Shown here: positions 36,974 to 48,709 of the stretch, one piece after another
How positions within the stretch are numbered: the stretch's first letter is position 1
Layout of the letters: every line of letters begins with the position of its first letter
Translations under genes and position numbers: made by a program
The notes under the pieces: model-generated
Told to the model about the DNA's origin: nothing
What the model saw: only the letters and a program-made list of their open reading frames with translations
Databases searched by the model: none
Source: Chloranthus sessilifolius
Lineage: Eukaryota; Streptophyta; Magnoliopsida; Chloranthales; Chloranthaceae
Assembly: GCA_021018995.1 (NCBI GenBank)
Contig: CM037593.1
Coordinates: 35,229,810-35,293,809 of the forward strand
DNA: 64,000 bases
Direction of reading: 5' to 3'

Positions 36974-38316
36974 ATAATGAGCAAAATTATATAATTAACT
37001 TGTAAATGCACTTGGGCTTTATTTAAAATTATAAGGGATGTCATTGCTCCATGCAAGGCACAAACACCATTTTAAATGTTAGTGCATCTAGTTCTTCCAA
37101 TTTTATGGGTCTAAGTTTGACTCACTCCATCAAGCAATCCTATGATCATCATAAAAATCTGATCTATTAGTGATGATCTCCTCATTACCACCAAGGCTCA
37201 AGCCCAATTCGGATCAAACCTCGGGTCAGGGCCCATCAAAAATCTGTCAGGCTGGTTACAAGTTAAGAGATGTGGTGCGTATTTTTCTACATTTCTAATA
37301 CACTCATTCAATTAAATGGAGTGTTCTAAAGGTGCCACTAGAAATAGGCATTATCCCATCAATCTAAGGTGGGTGGCTCACAAATTTTGATAGAGTCGGC
37401 CTCAGGCAGTCACCTGACACAGTTAAGTCTTAATCAACAATTTGACCAACACAGAAATCGAGGAACATGTGTTAAAAGTAGTATAAGCATTAACACCTTA
37501 AATAAATTTCAATATAAAAGTAGTATTTATGAGGTTGCTTCTCGAAACGAATCACAACAAGATCTGGTTTTGTTGAGGCTTGAAATGTGAGATGTCTTGT
37601 CTCAGACAAGATTTAAAACCATGATTATAAGTGTATTCCAAAAGGAAAATTATAAATGGTGGACAAATTTGATGCAGACAAAGTATAGGCGCCTGACATA
37701 GTGCGATGTGACTAGCTGCACTAATTGAGCACCGACTTGCACTAATTAAGCCCATTGCACTTGCAGCCAATTGCGTTGTGCCACATCAATCGTCTACACC
37801 TTGTCTACATAAAATCTATCCATCCTATAGCGCTGTCCATTACTAAAAGCAACAATAGATACCATCAACCAATCATTTATGGTCAACGCCTTGTGAGATG
37901 CCTTTCTAAACGCATTTGGTCTGCTATCAAACATTCAAACGCACCCATGGTCTCATCAAGCTTACATGATGTGTAAATTAACGGTTCAACTGGGCATGGC
38001 CATCATGGATGAAAATCTCAATTTCGATTTCGTTCACCACTCGATCTGTAAATTGATTAAATTTTCGATAATTTTCAACAATTTTTGAAAATATGTTCTG
38101 AACTTTGTCGAATTTGATTGAGCTTTATTTATTTTTTTATTTTTTTAAACACTTTCACATTATAATCCACAAATTAGATGGCTTAAATTTGCCTACAATG
38201 TATTTTTTGGTCATTTATGATGGTGTAAATCTCTCTACAATGCATTTTTTATCTCACACCATTGAAGTTTGATTTATCAGACATCAAACTAAATTGCCTA
38301 AGTAGAGCAATCTATC
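36972..38316. other. Gene-free region
   Basis: No supported gene. It includes short inverted words near 37300 and diverged copies of a TTAGATGGCTTAAAT dispersed sequence that also occurs at 38730 and 42310. Confidence 0.4.
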
Positions 38317-39190
38317 ATTGGAATGACAATCTCAACCCAATGAAATATGCAGATAAGTGGATGTCAACATTTCGATTGACAAACTTTAATATCAGCCATT
38401 AAAACTAAAAACAACGGGTGATATTATAGTTAATGGATCATATGGTTTAGATCTCCTTAAAATACTATTTTTAGGCATGTTGCACTTCAATATATGAGTT
38501 GTCACTTTGATGGTTCGGATCACTCACATCTTAAACCATTGATGGTGTAAGATCATTTAAATACCAATGATGGTCAGGAGAGTCAGTCCCTTAAAAATTA
38601 TTGGTTTCAATTTTTAAAAATACAACCCATCTCAAACCAATTTTAAAATTTGTACCTTTAGGGCCTATTTTAAATCATTGATTAATGGTCTTTAATATCA
38701 GCCATTAAATTGAAACCAATGATTGATATTAACTCCACAAATTAGATGGCTTAAATCTCCCTAAAAAAATATTTTTGAGGCTATTATGACTGAAATCGGA
38801 TGGCTTAAATCTCTTTAATTGGAATAACAATCTTAGCCCAATGAAATATGCGGATAAGTGGATGTCAACAATCCGATTGATGAACTTTAATATCAACTAT
38901 TAAAACTAAAAGCAACGAGTGATGTTATAGTTAATGGATCGGATGGTTTAGATCTCCTTAAAATACTATTTTTCGGCCTATTGCACTTTAATATATGATC
39001 TGTCACTTTGATGGTTCAGATCACCCACATCTTAAACAATTGATGGTGTAAGATTATATAAACACCAATGACGGTCAGGAGAGTCGGCCCCTTAAAAATT
39101 ATGAGTTTCAATTTTTAAAAACACAACCCATCTTAAACCAATTTTAAAATCTATACCTTTAGGGCCCATCTTAAACCATTCATTAATGGT
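38317..39190. repeat. Direct duplication of 373 bp
   Basis: 38317-38689 and 38818-39190 align end to end at an offset of 501 bp with about 85-90 percent identity by eye. Shared landmarks are CCCAATGAAATATGC, GGTTTAGATCTCCTTAAAAT and TCAGGAGAGTC. Upstream words (CCACAAATTAGATGGC at about 38168 and 38735) extend the similarity, so the original unit may be about 500-570 bp. Confidence 0.85.
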
Positions 39191-39412
39191 GATATTGGGG
39201 GCTACAGAAGTTCTTCTTTGGTGGCTAGGGTGCGATAGCTAGGTAGGTCCTTCTCCTTTTTGTTCTCCTCTAATTTTTTAATTTTCTAAGAATAAAGAAG
39301 CAAGCAATATAAAAAAAAAGGGGGGAAAAAAAAACTTGAGGAGAGAAAAAGAAAGAAAAGAAAAAATTATAGCATTAAAAAAAATAAAAAATAAAATCAA
39401 ATTATTGCCAAA

Positions 39413-39512
39413 AACTTCAAATTATTAACTAATAAATTGAATTTTAAAATTATCGGCTAATAATTTTAAAATTGAATTTTAAAATTAAGGCAATAATTTG
39501 AAGATATCAGCC
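39413..39512. repeat. AT-rich palindrome
   Basis: The outer arms CTTCAAATTATT / AATAATTTGAAG are exact 12-mers. Between them several GAATTTTAAAATT and AATTTTAAAATTC words are mutually complementary. This could be a foldback MITE remnant; no target duplication is recognised. Confidence 0.6.
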
Positions 39513-39891
39513 CCTACCCAAAATTTTCCCAAATTTCGTTTTGAATTATCGGCTGCGATTTTGAGCCATTTGCCCTACGGTCAAACCATATGAGGATATC
39601 GTAATTTTTTGTGATGGATTGATGTGCATTCTAGACTAATCATTTGTGAGAATTGAGAACAATTTAGCACCTGAATTGTGTGTGAAATTCTGACTGCTAC
39701 ACTTTTCAAGGGCCTTGACACCTTCTAACATCCAATTTTTGACAGATTCTTTGGCTAAAATGCACCTAGTAGAATGTTCACGTCTATGGTCTAGATGACC
39801 AAAATACCAACTTAAAATGTTCACGTCTAACACGTAATACAAATGGTTATTATAGTGGATTGATTTCTGTCATCTTCGTTCTTTCTGCGTT

Positions 39892-39900
39892 CTATTTAAA
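39892..39900 (+). promoter_or_regulatory. TATA-like box, candidate promoter of the TRAF-type gene
   Basis: CTATTTAAA lies about 1 kb upstream of the start codon, followed by a (GA)n tract of the kind common in plant 5' leaders. The long distance suggests a 5'-UTR intron, for example with an acceptor near TTGCAG at 40443-40448. This is inference. Confidence 0.3.
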
Positions 39901-39930
39901 CATTCTAATCCAATCGTTCGAATCGAGATC

Positions 39931-39962
<32 letters not shown>

Positions 39963-39963
39963 T
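39931..39963. repeat. (GA)n microsatellite in presumed 5' leader
   Basis: GA-rich run with one interruption, just downstream of the TATA-like box of the TRAF-type gene. Confidence 0.9.
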
Positions 39964-40905
39964 TCAACAATATTAAATCTCCTGTGTAATTATTTCTCTG
40001 CTCTCTCTGTAATTATCTATTAGTGTGCAATTTTGTTTGTTGTTTTTGGAGAGAAAAGAACAGTTTTTTTATTTATTTTTCTAATGGGCTATATGGTTGG
40101 TTTTTTCATTAAATTCAAAGGTACATTGATCTTTAGATCGGTGGATTAGATAATTATTTTTTATTTTATGAAAAATCGTTGACCCATTAAAGATCTCATT
40201 GGATCGTGTGGAATTTGAAGAGCTCATGAGTTTTTTTTAATGTTTTTTACCTTTGAGATTGGTGTTAACTTTGGATTATTCATGGTCTTGATTCTGAATT
40301 TGATGAATTGGGTCTGTTTCAAATCATGGGTTGTGTTGAAATTGGAGAATTGCCATGAGATTGTTTGAATTTTGTCTCGTTTGATGGGCAATCAAAATTT
40401 TCTGTTTGATCCGGATTCTTTTCATTTTTCTATATGATTAGTTGCAGATTAATCTCTGACCACATTTATTTTGAGGTAAATGATCTGTTTTGATCTGATT
40501 GTGGTCCATTTTATAGTGATTTGGTGGCTGCATCATTGATATATATTTACATTTGTGAATTGGGTTCAATTTTTTACACTGACTGAATAATCCAAAGTGA
40601 CTCTTAATTTAGACCTAAATTGGGGGTGCTGAGACCACCAGTCGTGTATTGGGTACATAAATTGTGTTATATTTGGATGCTTCATTGGTGAGGTTTTAGG
40701 AATCACGATCGTTTGAGAGTGATTTGGAGAGAATCCGGTCGATCAGAGTCCGAGTTTTGCTTCAAATTTGAAAAGTTAGTTACAAATTCTCTTATGTTTA
40801 CCTCTTAATTTGGTGGGCAGTGGGTCTGGAGATTGCTTTGTTGTTATTTACACAAATAATCAAATTGAGTATTTATAGTTTGACATCTGAATTCGACAAG
40901 AAATA

Positions 40906-41829
40906 ATGGCTTTTATGGTACCAGAATTTGAAGCTAATCGTAAACAATTCGAGGACGTGAAGGATAGCAGGCCGTCGTTTCATTGTAATAATTTTGATAC
41001 AGAATTAGTCCACAAGATAGCACAGGTCTTGGTTATGGGATTAGCTACTGCGTGCGTCGATAATACCACTGGAGATCTGTTCAAGGGTCCGGGGTCCGTG
41101 GCTGTCGATATGAGAAAGGAGATGGTGGATTATATCACTGAAAGAAGTGAAAATTACGTCGTAGATTCTGTGATCGAAGAAGGGAGTGAGGAGACCGAAC
41201 ATTCCGGCCACCCCAGTGAAATTATTCTCGATTTCACTGAAGATTTTGCAACTTTGAAGAGGAATTTTCTTGGACGGGTTTCGGGATGGTTACTGAGTGA
41301 AAAGAGAGAAGACAAGATAGACGATTTTGTGCAAGAGATGGAAACTAATGGGTTTTGGCTGATAGATAGGAGGAAAACCATTGCGGAGACCCTGTTGAGA
41401 AATGTAGATTTGAAAAGCACGTTCCATTGTGAAAAGAAATTCGATACGGTGGATGAGCTCGCAGAACATCAAAACCAATGTGATTTTAGGTCTATGAATT
41501 GCACGAGCGAGGGTTGTAATGCTAGTTTTTGTGCGGTGTATAGGGAGAAGCATGAATCAGTGTGCCAATTCAAGGTTATACCTTGTGAACAGAAGTGCCC
41601 TCAGAGTATCGCGAGGCACGAGATGGATAGGCATTGTATAACAGTATGCCCCATGAAGCTGGTGAACTGCCCCTTCTACCAAGTGGGTTGTAGGTCCACT
41701 ATCCCTCAGTGTACCATCAAGCAGCACTGTTCTGAGTCTCTTCATTCACACCTACTTGATGTTCTTGAAGTGATTCATAAGGAATTGCCATCCGACAATC
41801 TGAAGCAACACATGCTAGTTTTGGAGAAG
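40906..41829 (+). CDS. TRAF-type zinc-finger domain protein, exon 1
   Basis: The exon encodes 308 residues (MAFMVPEFEA...HMLVLEK). Residues 1-170 form a helical, weakly conserved region with an acidic patch (91-99). Residues 172-280 are a Cys/His-rich TRAF-type zinc finger with spaced Cys/His at 175, 188, 192, 199, 204, 216, 220, 227, 231, 243, 248, 255, 262 and 274. The frame runs into the intron at AAG|GTGAGT, a good donor in phase 0, so the 20 extra in-frame codons beyond it are intronic. The fold and the tail encoded at 49670 resemble small plant TRAF-type zinc-finger-related proteins such as Arabidopsis At1g09920, whose role is poorly known; TRAF-type fingers usually mediate protein contacts. 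The start is the first ATG after an AT-rich leader. No neighbouring gene suggests a pathway. A single-exon 328-residue protein ending in the intron is the alternative. Confidence 0.88.
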
Positions 41830-41925
41830 GTGAGTTTTCTTTCCTCGTACAAATTTATTTATTTATTTAGTCGTTTGTGCATCGAGATATAGTTTTTTAG
41901 TTAGTATTGGCACTTATGTTGTCAT

Positions 41926-42140
41926 CATGGGTCAAAATATCGTCCGATACCGATACGTATCGGTTTTGGACCTCACCGATACGGTACATTCAAGGTACCA
42001 TATTGGTGCCTCCCATACAAAAACTTAAAATTTCGGACGTTACATTGGAATGGATCGTCCGAAACCGATACGTATCGTCCGATACGTATGGGTTTTGGGG
42101 TTGAACGATACGTATCGTTTTTCCGATATTTTAACCCATG
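41926..42140. mobile_element. CGATAC-family hAT-like MITE, copy 1
   Basis: 215 bp. The termini CATGGGTCAAAATATCG and CGATATTTTAACCCATG are inverted repeats (one mismatch). Flanked by the exact 8-bp duplication GTTGTCAT at 41918-41925 and 42141-42148. The interior has repeated CGATACGTATCG palindromes and no coding capacity. The 8-bp duplication and CA..G start fit the hAT superfamily. Confidence 0.85.
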
Positions 42141-43339
42141 GTTGTCATCCTCGTATTTCCACTTGAAAATATATGGTTGTCCATCTGACAGTGCTCATCA
42201 TTGGTCTCAGCCAAAAAAATCACACATATTAGAAGCGCATAACGATCTGATCATTGCACTGTAATATTGACTGTTAGAAATATAAATGCAACCGTCCATA
42301 TTAGACTCCATAGATTAGACAGTTTAAATCTCCCAATTAGTGTAAATTTTTTGGGCCGAAGGTAGCTTCCAACAAGTGCTACCTTTTTTATGACTTGGAT
42401 TTCATAACATTTGTGCCACACTGCCTACAAGTGGGATGATCATGGCCACACAATCTGGAAAATGGGCAGTCATATTCCATTAATCTTTCATACTTATATT
42501 TGCTTTGACCCTCTCAATGCCTGTGAAATTGTACTGCCTAAAAAATTGGTAAACAGGTTTTTAAATCATTGGTACCACTTTTTTCCCTAATTATTGAATT
42601 CTAGGGTGAGCGATAATTCAAATTCAAGCATTTCATATCACATTTTTGACCCTATCATACCATGTTGATAAAAAGGTAACTAGTTTGCTCATAGTAGCAA
42701 TAGGGTCAATGTTAGGAAAAATTCAAGTTTCGGATCTGAGAGCAACATACTAGTGACAATAAATAACAAATTCGTCTCATAACAATAGAGATGAGTCATT
42801 TTTGTGTCTTGGTTCTTCCCCGAATGCTTCAGGTTGCCTTGTTATTTCTAGGGAAATATAAAAGATAATCAAGGAAGCATGGAGCAACAGTTTGAGATGT
42901 TTGTGTTAAGATGAGAGGCTTCGAAATAAATAGAAAGGAGAAATGTTAGGATCTGACGTTTAAGCATGTTGGGAAGTTGCTTTGGGCTTGACCTAATCTG
43001 ACGATTGTTTTCTTAAATAAGTCAATAGAGAAGATACTGATTTACTAAATTTGTGAGTAGTGAAATGAATATAAGAACTAAATTACATAATGAGCAAACT
43101 AACAAACGTGCATTCAAACTTCTCTTTACATCTCGAAACTTCAAGGTGACAAGGAAATGCATTTCCTCCTTAGTTGTCAAGGTTACGGAGAAAAAAATTC
43201 AACATTAGATGTCAAGGTTATGGTGATACCTTGCCAGACAAGGTTGGGAGATTGAATCACAAAGCTATTCTATTGTCATAAGCCAAACATATATACAACA
43301 ATATAAAAATTTATTTGAAGTAGAAAATGGGTAAAGGAC

Positions 43340-43442
43340 TAAGGGTTGGACCTGTCGCTCAACTAGAAGGTCGACAATATTGCAACCTTGAGGTTGCAGG
43401 TTCAATCTAGCTTAGCCATCAAGAAAAAAAGAAAAAAAAAGG
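43340..43442 (+). mobile_element. tRNA-derived SINE candidate
   Basis: A-box-like TCGCTCAACTAGAAGG (43355-43370) and B-box-like GGTTCAATCTA (43399-43409) are about 30 bp apart, as in a Pol III internal promoter. An A-rich tail (AAGAAAAAAAGAAAAAAAAA) follows. Ends and target duplication are not fixed; it is too diverged for a functional tRNA. Confidence 0.5.
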
Positions 43443-43582
43443 TAAAATGGAAAAAACTAATCAGTCTAAGGAAGGTATGAATTAGAAGGTTGCAGGTTCA
43501 ATCTAGCTTAGCCATCAAGAAAAAAAGAAAAAAAAAGGTAAAATGGAAAAAACTAATCAGTCTAAGGAAGGTATGAATTAGT
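43391..43582. repeat. Perfect 96-bp tandem duplication
   Basis: The unit from AGGTTGCAGG (43391) to GAATTAGA is repeated immediately at 43487 with essentially no differences, so the duplication is young or an assembly artefact. It includes the B-box and A-rich tail of the SINE candidate. Confidence 0.9.
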
Positions 43583-43613
43583 ATTGCTATGATCCTAACT
43601 ATAAAATACTATA

Positions 43614-43627
43614 CACCCCCCCCCCCG
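43614..43627. repeat. Poly-C run
   Basis: An uninterrupted run of about 14 C in otherwise AT-rich intron DNA; a likely site of sequencing length error. Confidence 0.85.
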
Positions 43628-44078
43628 GAACTTGGTACGTGACTATTAATAAGCATCCTGATCGTAGGTTCTCACATAGAGATTTGTTGAGAACATTTAT
43701 ACCTTTAAGAATTGCTTTATTGAATCATTGGGTTCACTTACATATGAGCCTTGAATAATGAATAATGTTATTTCCCCATATAATTTTTATATGTGGGAAA
43801 TTTCCACAACCTCAGGAAAAGCCGAATGTAATATCCATTGCCTTTAGAATTTTATTAGTTATGATATTTCCAACGAATAAATATTTCACATGATTGTAAA
43901 TTTGTAATCAACCAGAGGTGCAAACCTACTGCCAATCAATGCAATAAACCAACAATAGAAGGTCTTGCCTAAGATCAGTTATGACTAAGGAAAGGATGTT
44001 AATTCATAAGGTTCCAAAGAGGGACTCTCACCTAAAATTACTTTTTGTCAAAGATGGAAGGAATGATTACTGCCTTTA

Positions 44079-45163
44079 GGGCCTGTTTGGATTAAAACAC
44101 GAGAAACGTGAGAAAGTAAAATAATATTCCGACATTTTCTCATGGAAAGTTATAGGAAACCATGGGATTTCTTTGTTTCCCTTTATTTTTTGTTGTTTGG
44201 ATAACCACATTGCTAGCCGAGAAAATGAAGGATTAATCAAATCCTATGTTTAGATACATGTGCAGGAAATTGTAGGAAAACCCTGTGCTTTGATACATAT
44301 CCGAGAAAATGCAGGATTACCCAAATCCTGTGTGTTTGGATCAAAATCTGACAATCTGATGGTAAGTCCACGATCTAAAGATCTAGTGTGTCGAAGATTG
44401 GGCGAAAAAGACTCTCTATCATCTGCTTTAAAGAAGTCAATAGCTTAGATACATAAAACCCGGGTTTCAAAGAAAGAATCTTGAGTTGTAAATATAGGTA
44501 CCCCTATTGCCGAGAGGAGTGAGATGCGATAATGTCAAATATATAAAATGATATATAAAAGGGTATCTTCATTTACAACCTAAGATTCTCCCTTCTCAAC
44601 CCGGATTTCACGTGCTTAAATTGTTGACTAGTTTGAATCAGACATTGGATATCATTTTTCGCCCCAATCTTCCTCACGATAAATCTTAAGATCATGGCGC
44701 GCATATTAGACGGTCAATGCTGATTCCAATGGTGGACATCCCTAAAAGCGAAGGTCAACTCCTTTTCCTATGATCTAGGTCACTTTTGGATGTGTGCCAT
44801 ATAGAATCACAATCTCACTGTCTGATAGGGGCGCCATAATCTTAAGATCTATCATGAGGAAGATTGGAACAAAAAACAATCCATTGTCTGATTCAAATCA
44901 ATCAATGGTTATCGTCCGTAAAAAATTGTGTGGTATTACTAATAAACGGGTGAGAAGAGCCGTACCCTTATCTTTTTCTTCTCCACTGTTATCTTTCCAA
45001 GGTCTTGGCAAATTGAAATGCCGAGGGGTGCCCTCGAACTCTTCACTCGGAAATGAGCGAAAAAATTGTATTTTGTATTCCGAACCTTAAGTTGCTTCCA
45101 AACAACGGAAAACTACGGAAAATAAAATCCGAATCTAAATATTCCCCATATCCAAGCGGGCCC
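44079..45163. mobile_element. PIF/Harbinger (Tourist-like) element, 1085 bp
   Basis: The ends GGGCCTGTTTGGAT and ATCCAAGCGGGCCC are inverted repeats (two mismatches). They are flanked by TTA at 44076-44078 and 45164-45166, the TWA duplication typical of PIF/Harbinger. The interior contains several copies, in both orientations, of a GATCTTAAGATC..GAGGAAGATTG segment. No transposase is seen. Confidence 0.7.
44770..44960 (+). repeat. Dispersed repeat copy (GGATGTGTGCCA family)
   Basis: A segment starting TTTTGGATGTGTGCCATA and containing CTGTCTGATA, AGGAAGATTG and TGATTCAAATCAATCAATGG. It aligns with 51248-51360 and 57215-57345. Probably part of a non-autonomous transposon; ends undefined. Confidence 0.65.
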
Positions 45164-45906
45164 TTAGATCTTTCAAAGGCATTTTTCATCTTTTGCGCAA
45201 GTTAGAGGGAATTTTTCTCAACCTTCTCCTTTATGCTATCATCATCTAAAATATTATTGATTCATGACCTTTCTTTCATATCAAAGGACAACAAAGGCAT
45301 ATTGTCGATCAAAACATATATTCCATTCATAAAATTGTCATTGATATGTAACTACTTTTAAGTTCCCAGCTATTGAAAATATAAGATCCATTTTATATTA
45401 GTTTTCTTCTATAACCAACAACTCAGTTTGAGGAATCAGTTAAACATAACTCTATAAAGTATCCTAGATATTAAAAAAATTAGCTAAGCTGAAACTTTTC
45501 TCAATGTCTCAAAATTCTCTCCTTGTAGCTGCTATATTTTTAGGAGAAAATAACAATCAGATTGTCTGGACATAGACACTGAGCTGATGGGGCATTAAAT
45601 AGAGAAACTAGAATTTTTTCAATTGTTCAATAGTACATGATGAGAACTCATTGTAGCATAGAGAACCAGGAAAAATGTTAATCCCATGTGTTAAACTCAA
45701 TTGAACGTTAGACAGGCTGACTAGAAAGTTCTAAAACTATGGTTTAGGGTTTAGAGTCTATGCCAATGAGGTTGAAGGTTTCCTTTGTAGAATAACATAT
45801 TTCCATTTGATATCCGTAGTTGGGTGACATTTGGGTATATTTATTCCAATTTATGCAATTATTTCCTAGCTAGCTGACATTTCTATGTGTAGGTACTGGT
45901 TTCAAT

Positions 45907-46135
45907 CATGGATCAAAATATCGTCCGATACCGATACGTATCGGACGATACGTATCGGTATTGGACTCGAACGATACATTGAATGTATCGTTCGATACAT
46001 TCAAATGTATTGAATGTATCGAACGATACATTCAATGTATCGTCCGATACAGACCGGTACCGATACGTATCGTCCGATACGTATCGTTTTGGAGCTCGGA
46101 CGATACGTATCGGTAACCCGATATTTTAACCCATG
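45907..46135. mobile_element. CGATAC-family hAT-like MITE, copy 2
   Basis: 229 bp with ends CATGGATCAAAATATCG and CGATATTTTAACCCATG. Exact 8-bp duplication GTTTCAAT lies at 45899-45906 and 46136-46143. The interior is almost entirely built of CGATACGTATCG and GATACATTGAATGTATC palindromes, more than copy 1. Confidence 0.88.
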
Positions 46136-47140
46136 GTTTCAATATTTGATATGGCTACACTTGTACAAGATCCTTGTAGGATATTGTTTTTGTTCTGTTT
46201 TGTTTGTTTTTATTTAAATTTTTTTGCATATTTCTAAACTCTATTTGAATTCAAAATAATGGGTCATCTTGCATGAGCCATGACGTAAAAATCACACTCA
46301 TTGGATAATTCTAACTATTCAGTCAGTTCTTACTTTTGTAGAGGGAATAAATATGGTTGTTCCATAAAAAAAATTCATTGACCGATGGTTGCAAGCATCC
46401 AAACGGTGCAAATCCTGATGAATGTCCCAGCTAAGAGATGTGGCTAATCGATGCGATTGTCCAAAGTTAATTCAAAAAGGAGAGAACCATCATCTTGATG
46501 GTGCTAAGAACCATACTGCATGAAGAGCGTGTATAGAGCCAACATATTATTAACCATTCCTTTGATTTTGAAATAACAAGTCATCCTCCTATTCTCGTAT
46601 TGTGTCAATGTTTTATCTGTCTCTGGATGTTGAGCGTAGTAGACTATACTGATTCATGGTCGTGTTATAACTAGAAATGAAGGAAACTTTTTGTCAAGCC
46701 TCTCTAGCCTTAGAACAAACTGTGGAATATTGATTTAACTATTCCGACAGTAAAACCTAGATAATAGGAAATACATTTAGTTTCAACAAACTTTGGGTGG
46801 ATGCTATGGGTCATCATGGGCTATGGTTAATTCCCTTGTTTGTCATAAGTTTTCTTCACAGGTGAATCATCCTCATCCTCATCATCATAGCCTTATCTCA
46901 CCTATTTGGAGTCGGCATTGTGTGTCTTATTTCCACGCTCATTTCTATTTAAGGCCAAATTTGATGTTACTCTGCAATCCTTCCACTTCTTACTTCTTCC
47001 CTCCATCACTGGTCTTCCTCTTATCTTACTTTCCTTGTTCTTGTATCATCTCAATCCTTCGAAAAAGGTCTGTTTCCGGCCTCAGATGAGCATGTCCAAA
47101 CCACCATAAATGGCATTCGTAATTTTCTCATTGATAGTAG

Positions 47141-47591
47141 CAGTGTTACCTAGACACTTGGCACAAGTGCCAAGAGTCAAGGTGTCAAAGATGTTTGGCA
47201 TGCCAATTTCAAAGGATTCCAATACGGCGGCACGGCCTTAAGAAAAATTATAGGAAAATATTAGAGAACCAATTGAGATATGTAATGAAAAGATACATAA
47301 TGTATTTCATAAACCTAACTAAAAGTATATTATATTATACAAATGGTTTCAATGACCCAAGCATTTTATTTTAAAAGTTACTAAGCTTTACACAATTTAA
47401 AATGACAATTCATGTTATCATGTCAAAACAAGAAACATTTTGATGGTATTGTGTGGTATTTTCCTATATGTGTAGAAGTATCGTGCTGTGTTGAGGCGCG
47501 TTCAAGTGCCACTGAGTGTCAGGACGTGCCTAAGTGCCACTAAGTGTCGGCACGGCAAAAATTTCAAAAGTAGAAGTGCCTAGGTACAATG
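47141..47591. mobile_element. Second hAT-like non-autonomous element, 451 bp
   Basis: The ends CAGTGTTACCTAGACACTT and AAGTGCCTAGGTACAATG are imperfect inverted repeats. They are flanked by the exact 8-bp duplication GATAGTAG at 47133-47140 and 47592-47599. The interior has repeated AAGTGCCACT[G/A]AGTGTC words near the right end. It differs from the CGATAC family in ends and content. Confidence 0.85.
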
Positions 47592-47611
47592 GATAGTAGT
47601 CACCCCTAAAC

Positions 47612-48709
47612 TAATGCGGGAACTTACTAAATGCAATGCTAGGGCTGAGATTAGGATTAAAATTAATTTAATCAATTAAAAAATAATAATTTCTCATAAA
47701 AAATTACCACAAAAATTCTAGAAATTCAATTAGGTGATTTAATTTCGACCCAAAATAGCGTTACTTTCGTATACGTTCCCTATCGCGGATCTAGAAGACT
47801 AGGGTTTTTATGAACGGCTAGATCTCCGATAGTTTTAGGGAGTCGAACGAACTCGCAAGCGGGTTCCCTCGATACCAAACGAAAATAAAAGGCTAATAAA
47901 ATTAATGATGAACAAAATATTGATTTAAGGGTTTTTATGAGATCAATAAAATAATTAGGATTACACTACTTACGCAAACCGTAGATCTAAAGAAGATAGA
48001 AATGGAAGAAGAGTTGGTCTCGCACCAAACCACAAGCGGGAATCGAAGAATCGCTCTCTGTTTTGAGAGAATCACACCCTCACGAAAGTTTAGAACTCTC
48101 AATTTGCATAAGCAATTTTCATTAACCAAAAAACTTCCAATAAAAGTGTTTACAAGCCTTTAAATAGGCTAGCCAATGCATAAAATTAGAAATCCTATTA
48201 TAACTCTAATTCCTAATTCAAATAAAAGAAATATCCTAATTCTTCTAAAACAATAAAGTCCTAAAACAATAAGGAAACTAATCCTATTTCTAATAAAATA
48301 AACAACTCTTACTTTCTAAAATAAAATAATAAAAGATACTAATCCTAATTCAATTAGGATTCTTTAAAATTCGTCACTTTATGTTCAGCTTCCGAAAACT
48401 GACCATAACTTTTTCAATACTTGTCGGAATTGCTCAAATTTTGGCTCGTTGGAAAGTTACTTCGATAAACTTTCAAATATGACAAATTTTGTATCAATCC
48501 GACTTCGTTTGACACTTCAAAATAGGCCAAGCATAAAAATGACGGGATTAAAAGTTAAAGACCCTAATAAATTTTGGATTTTCTTCTTTCTTATCAAAAG
48601 GGTCTTTAACGGGCCTTTTTTTAAAACCCATTCGTGGGTCCACTTTCTTTTTTGGCATCTCTTCTTTATCCGACCACGATTCAAACAGGCGGATCTAAAA
48701 TATGCATCA
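47612..48709 (-). mobile_element. Probable solo LTR, minus strand
   Basis: About 1.1 kb. The minus-strand start TGATGCATATTTTAG is preceded (minus sense) by TAAAC, and TAAAC also flanks the other end (47607-47611 and 48710-48714). A minus-strand TATA-like CCTATTTAAAG lies at 48158-48168. A CTTTCCAACGAGCC-type word in U3 resembles one in other LTRs here. The far end reads TA rather than CA, so the boundary is tentative. Confidence 0.45.
48158..48168 (-). promoter_or_regulatory. TATA-like box in the probable solo LTR
   Basis: CCTATTTAAAG on the minus strand at mid-LTR, the expected U3/R position. Confidence 0.35.

Noticed and set aside
43350-43412. Possible functional tRNA gene
   Set aside because: A- and B-box-like motifs are present but no cloverleaf with a paired acceptor stem; SINE-type origin fits better.
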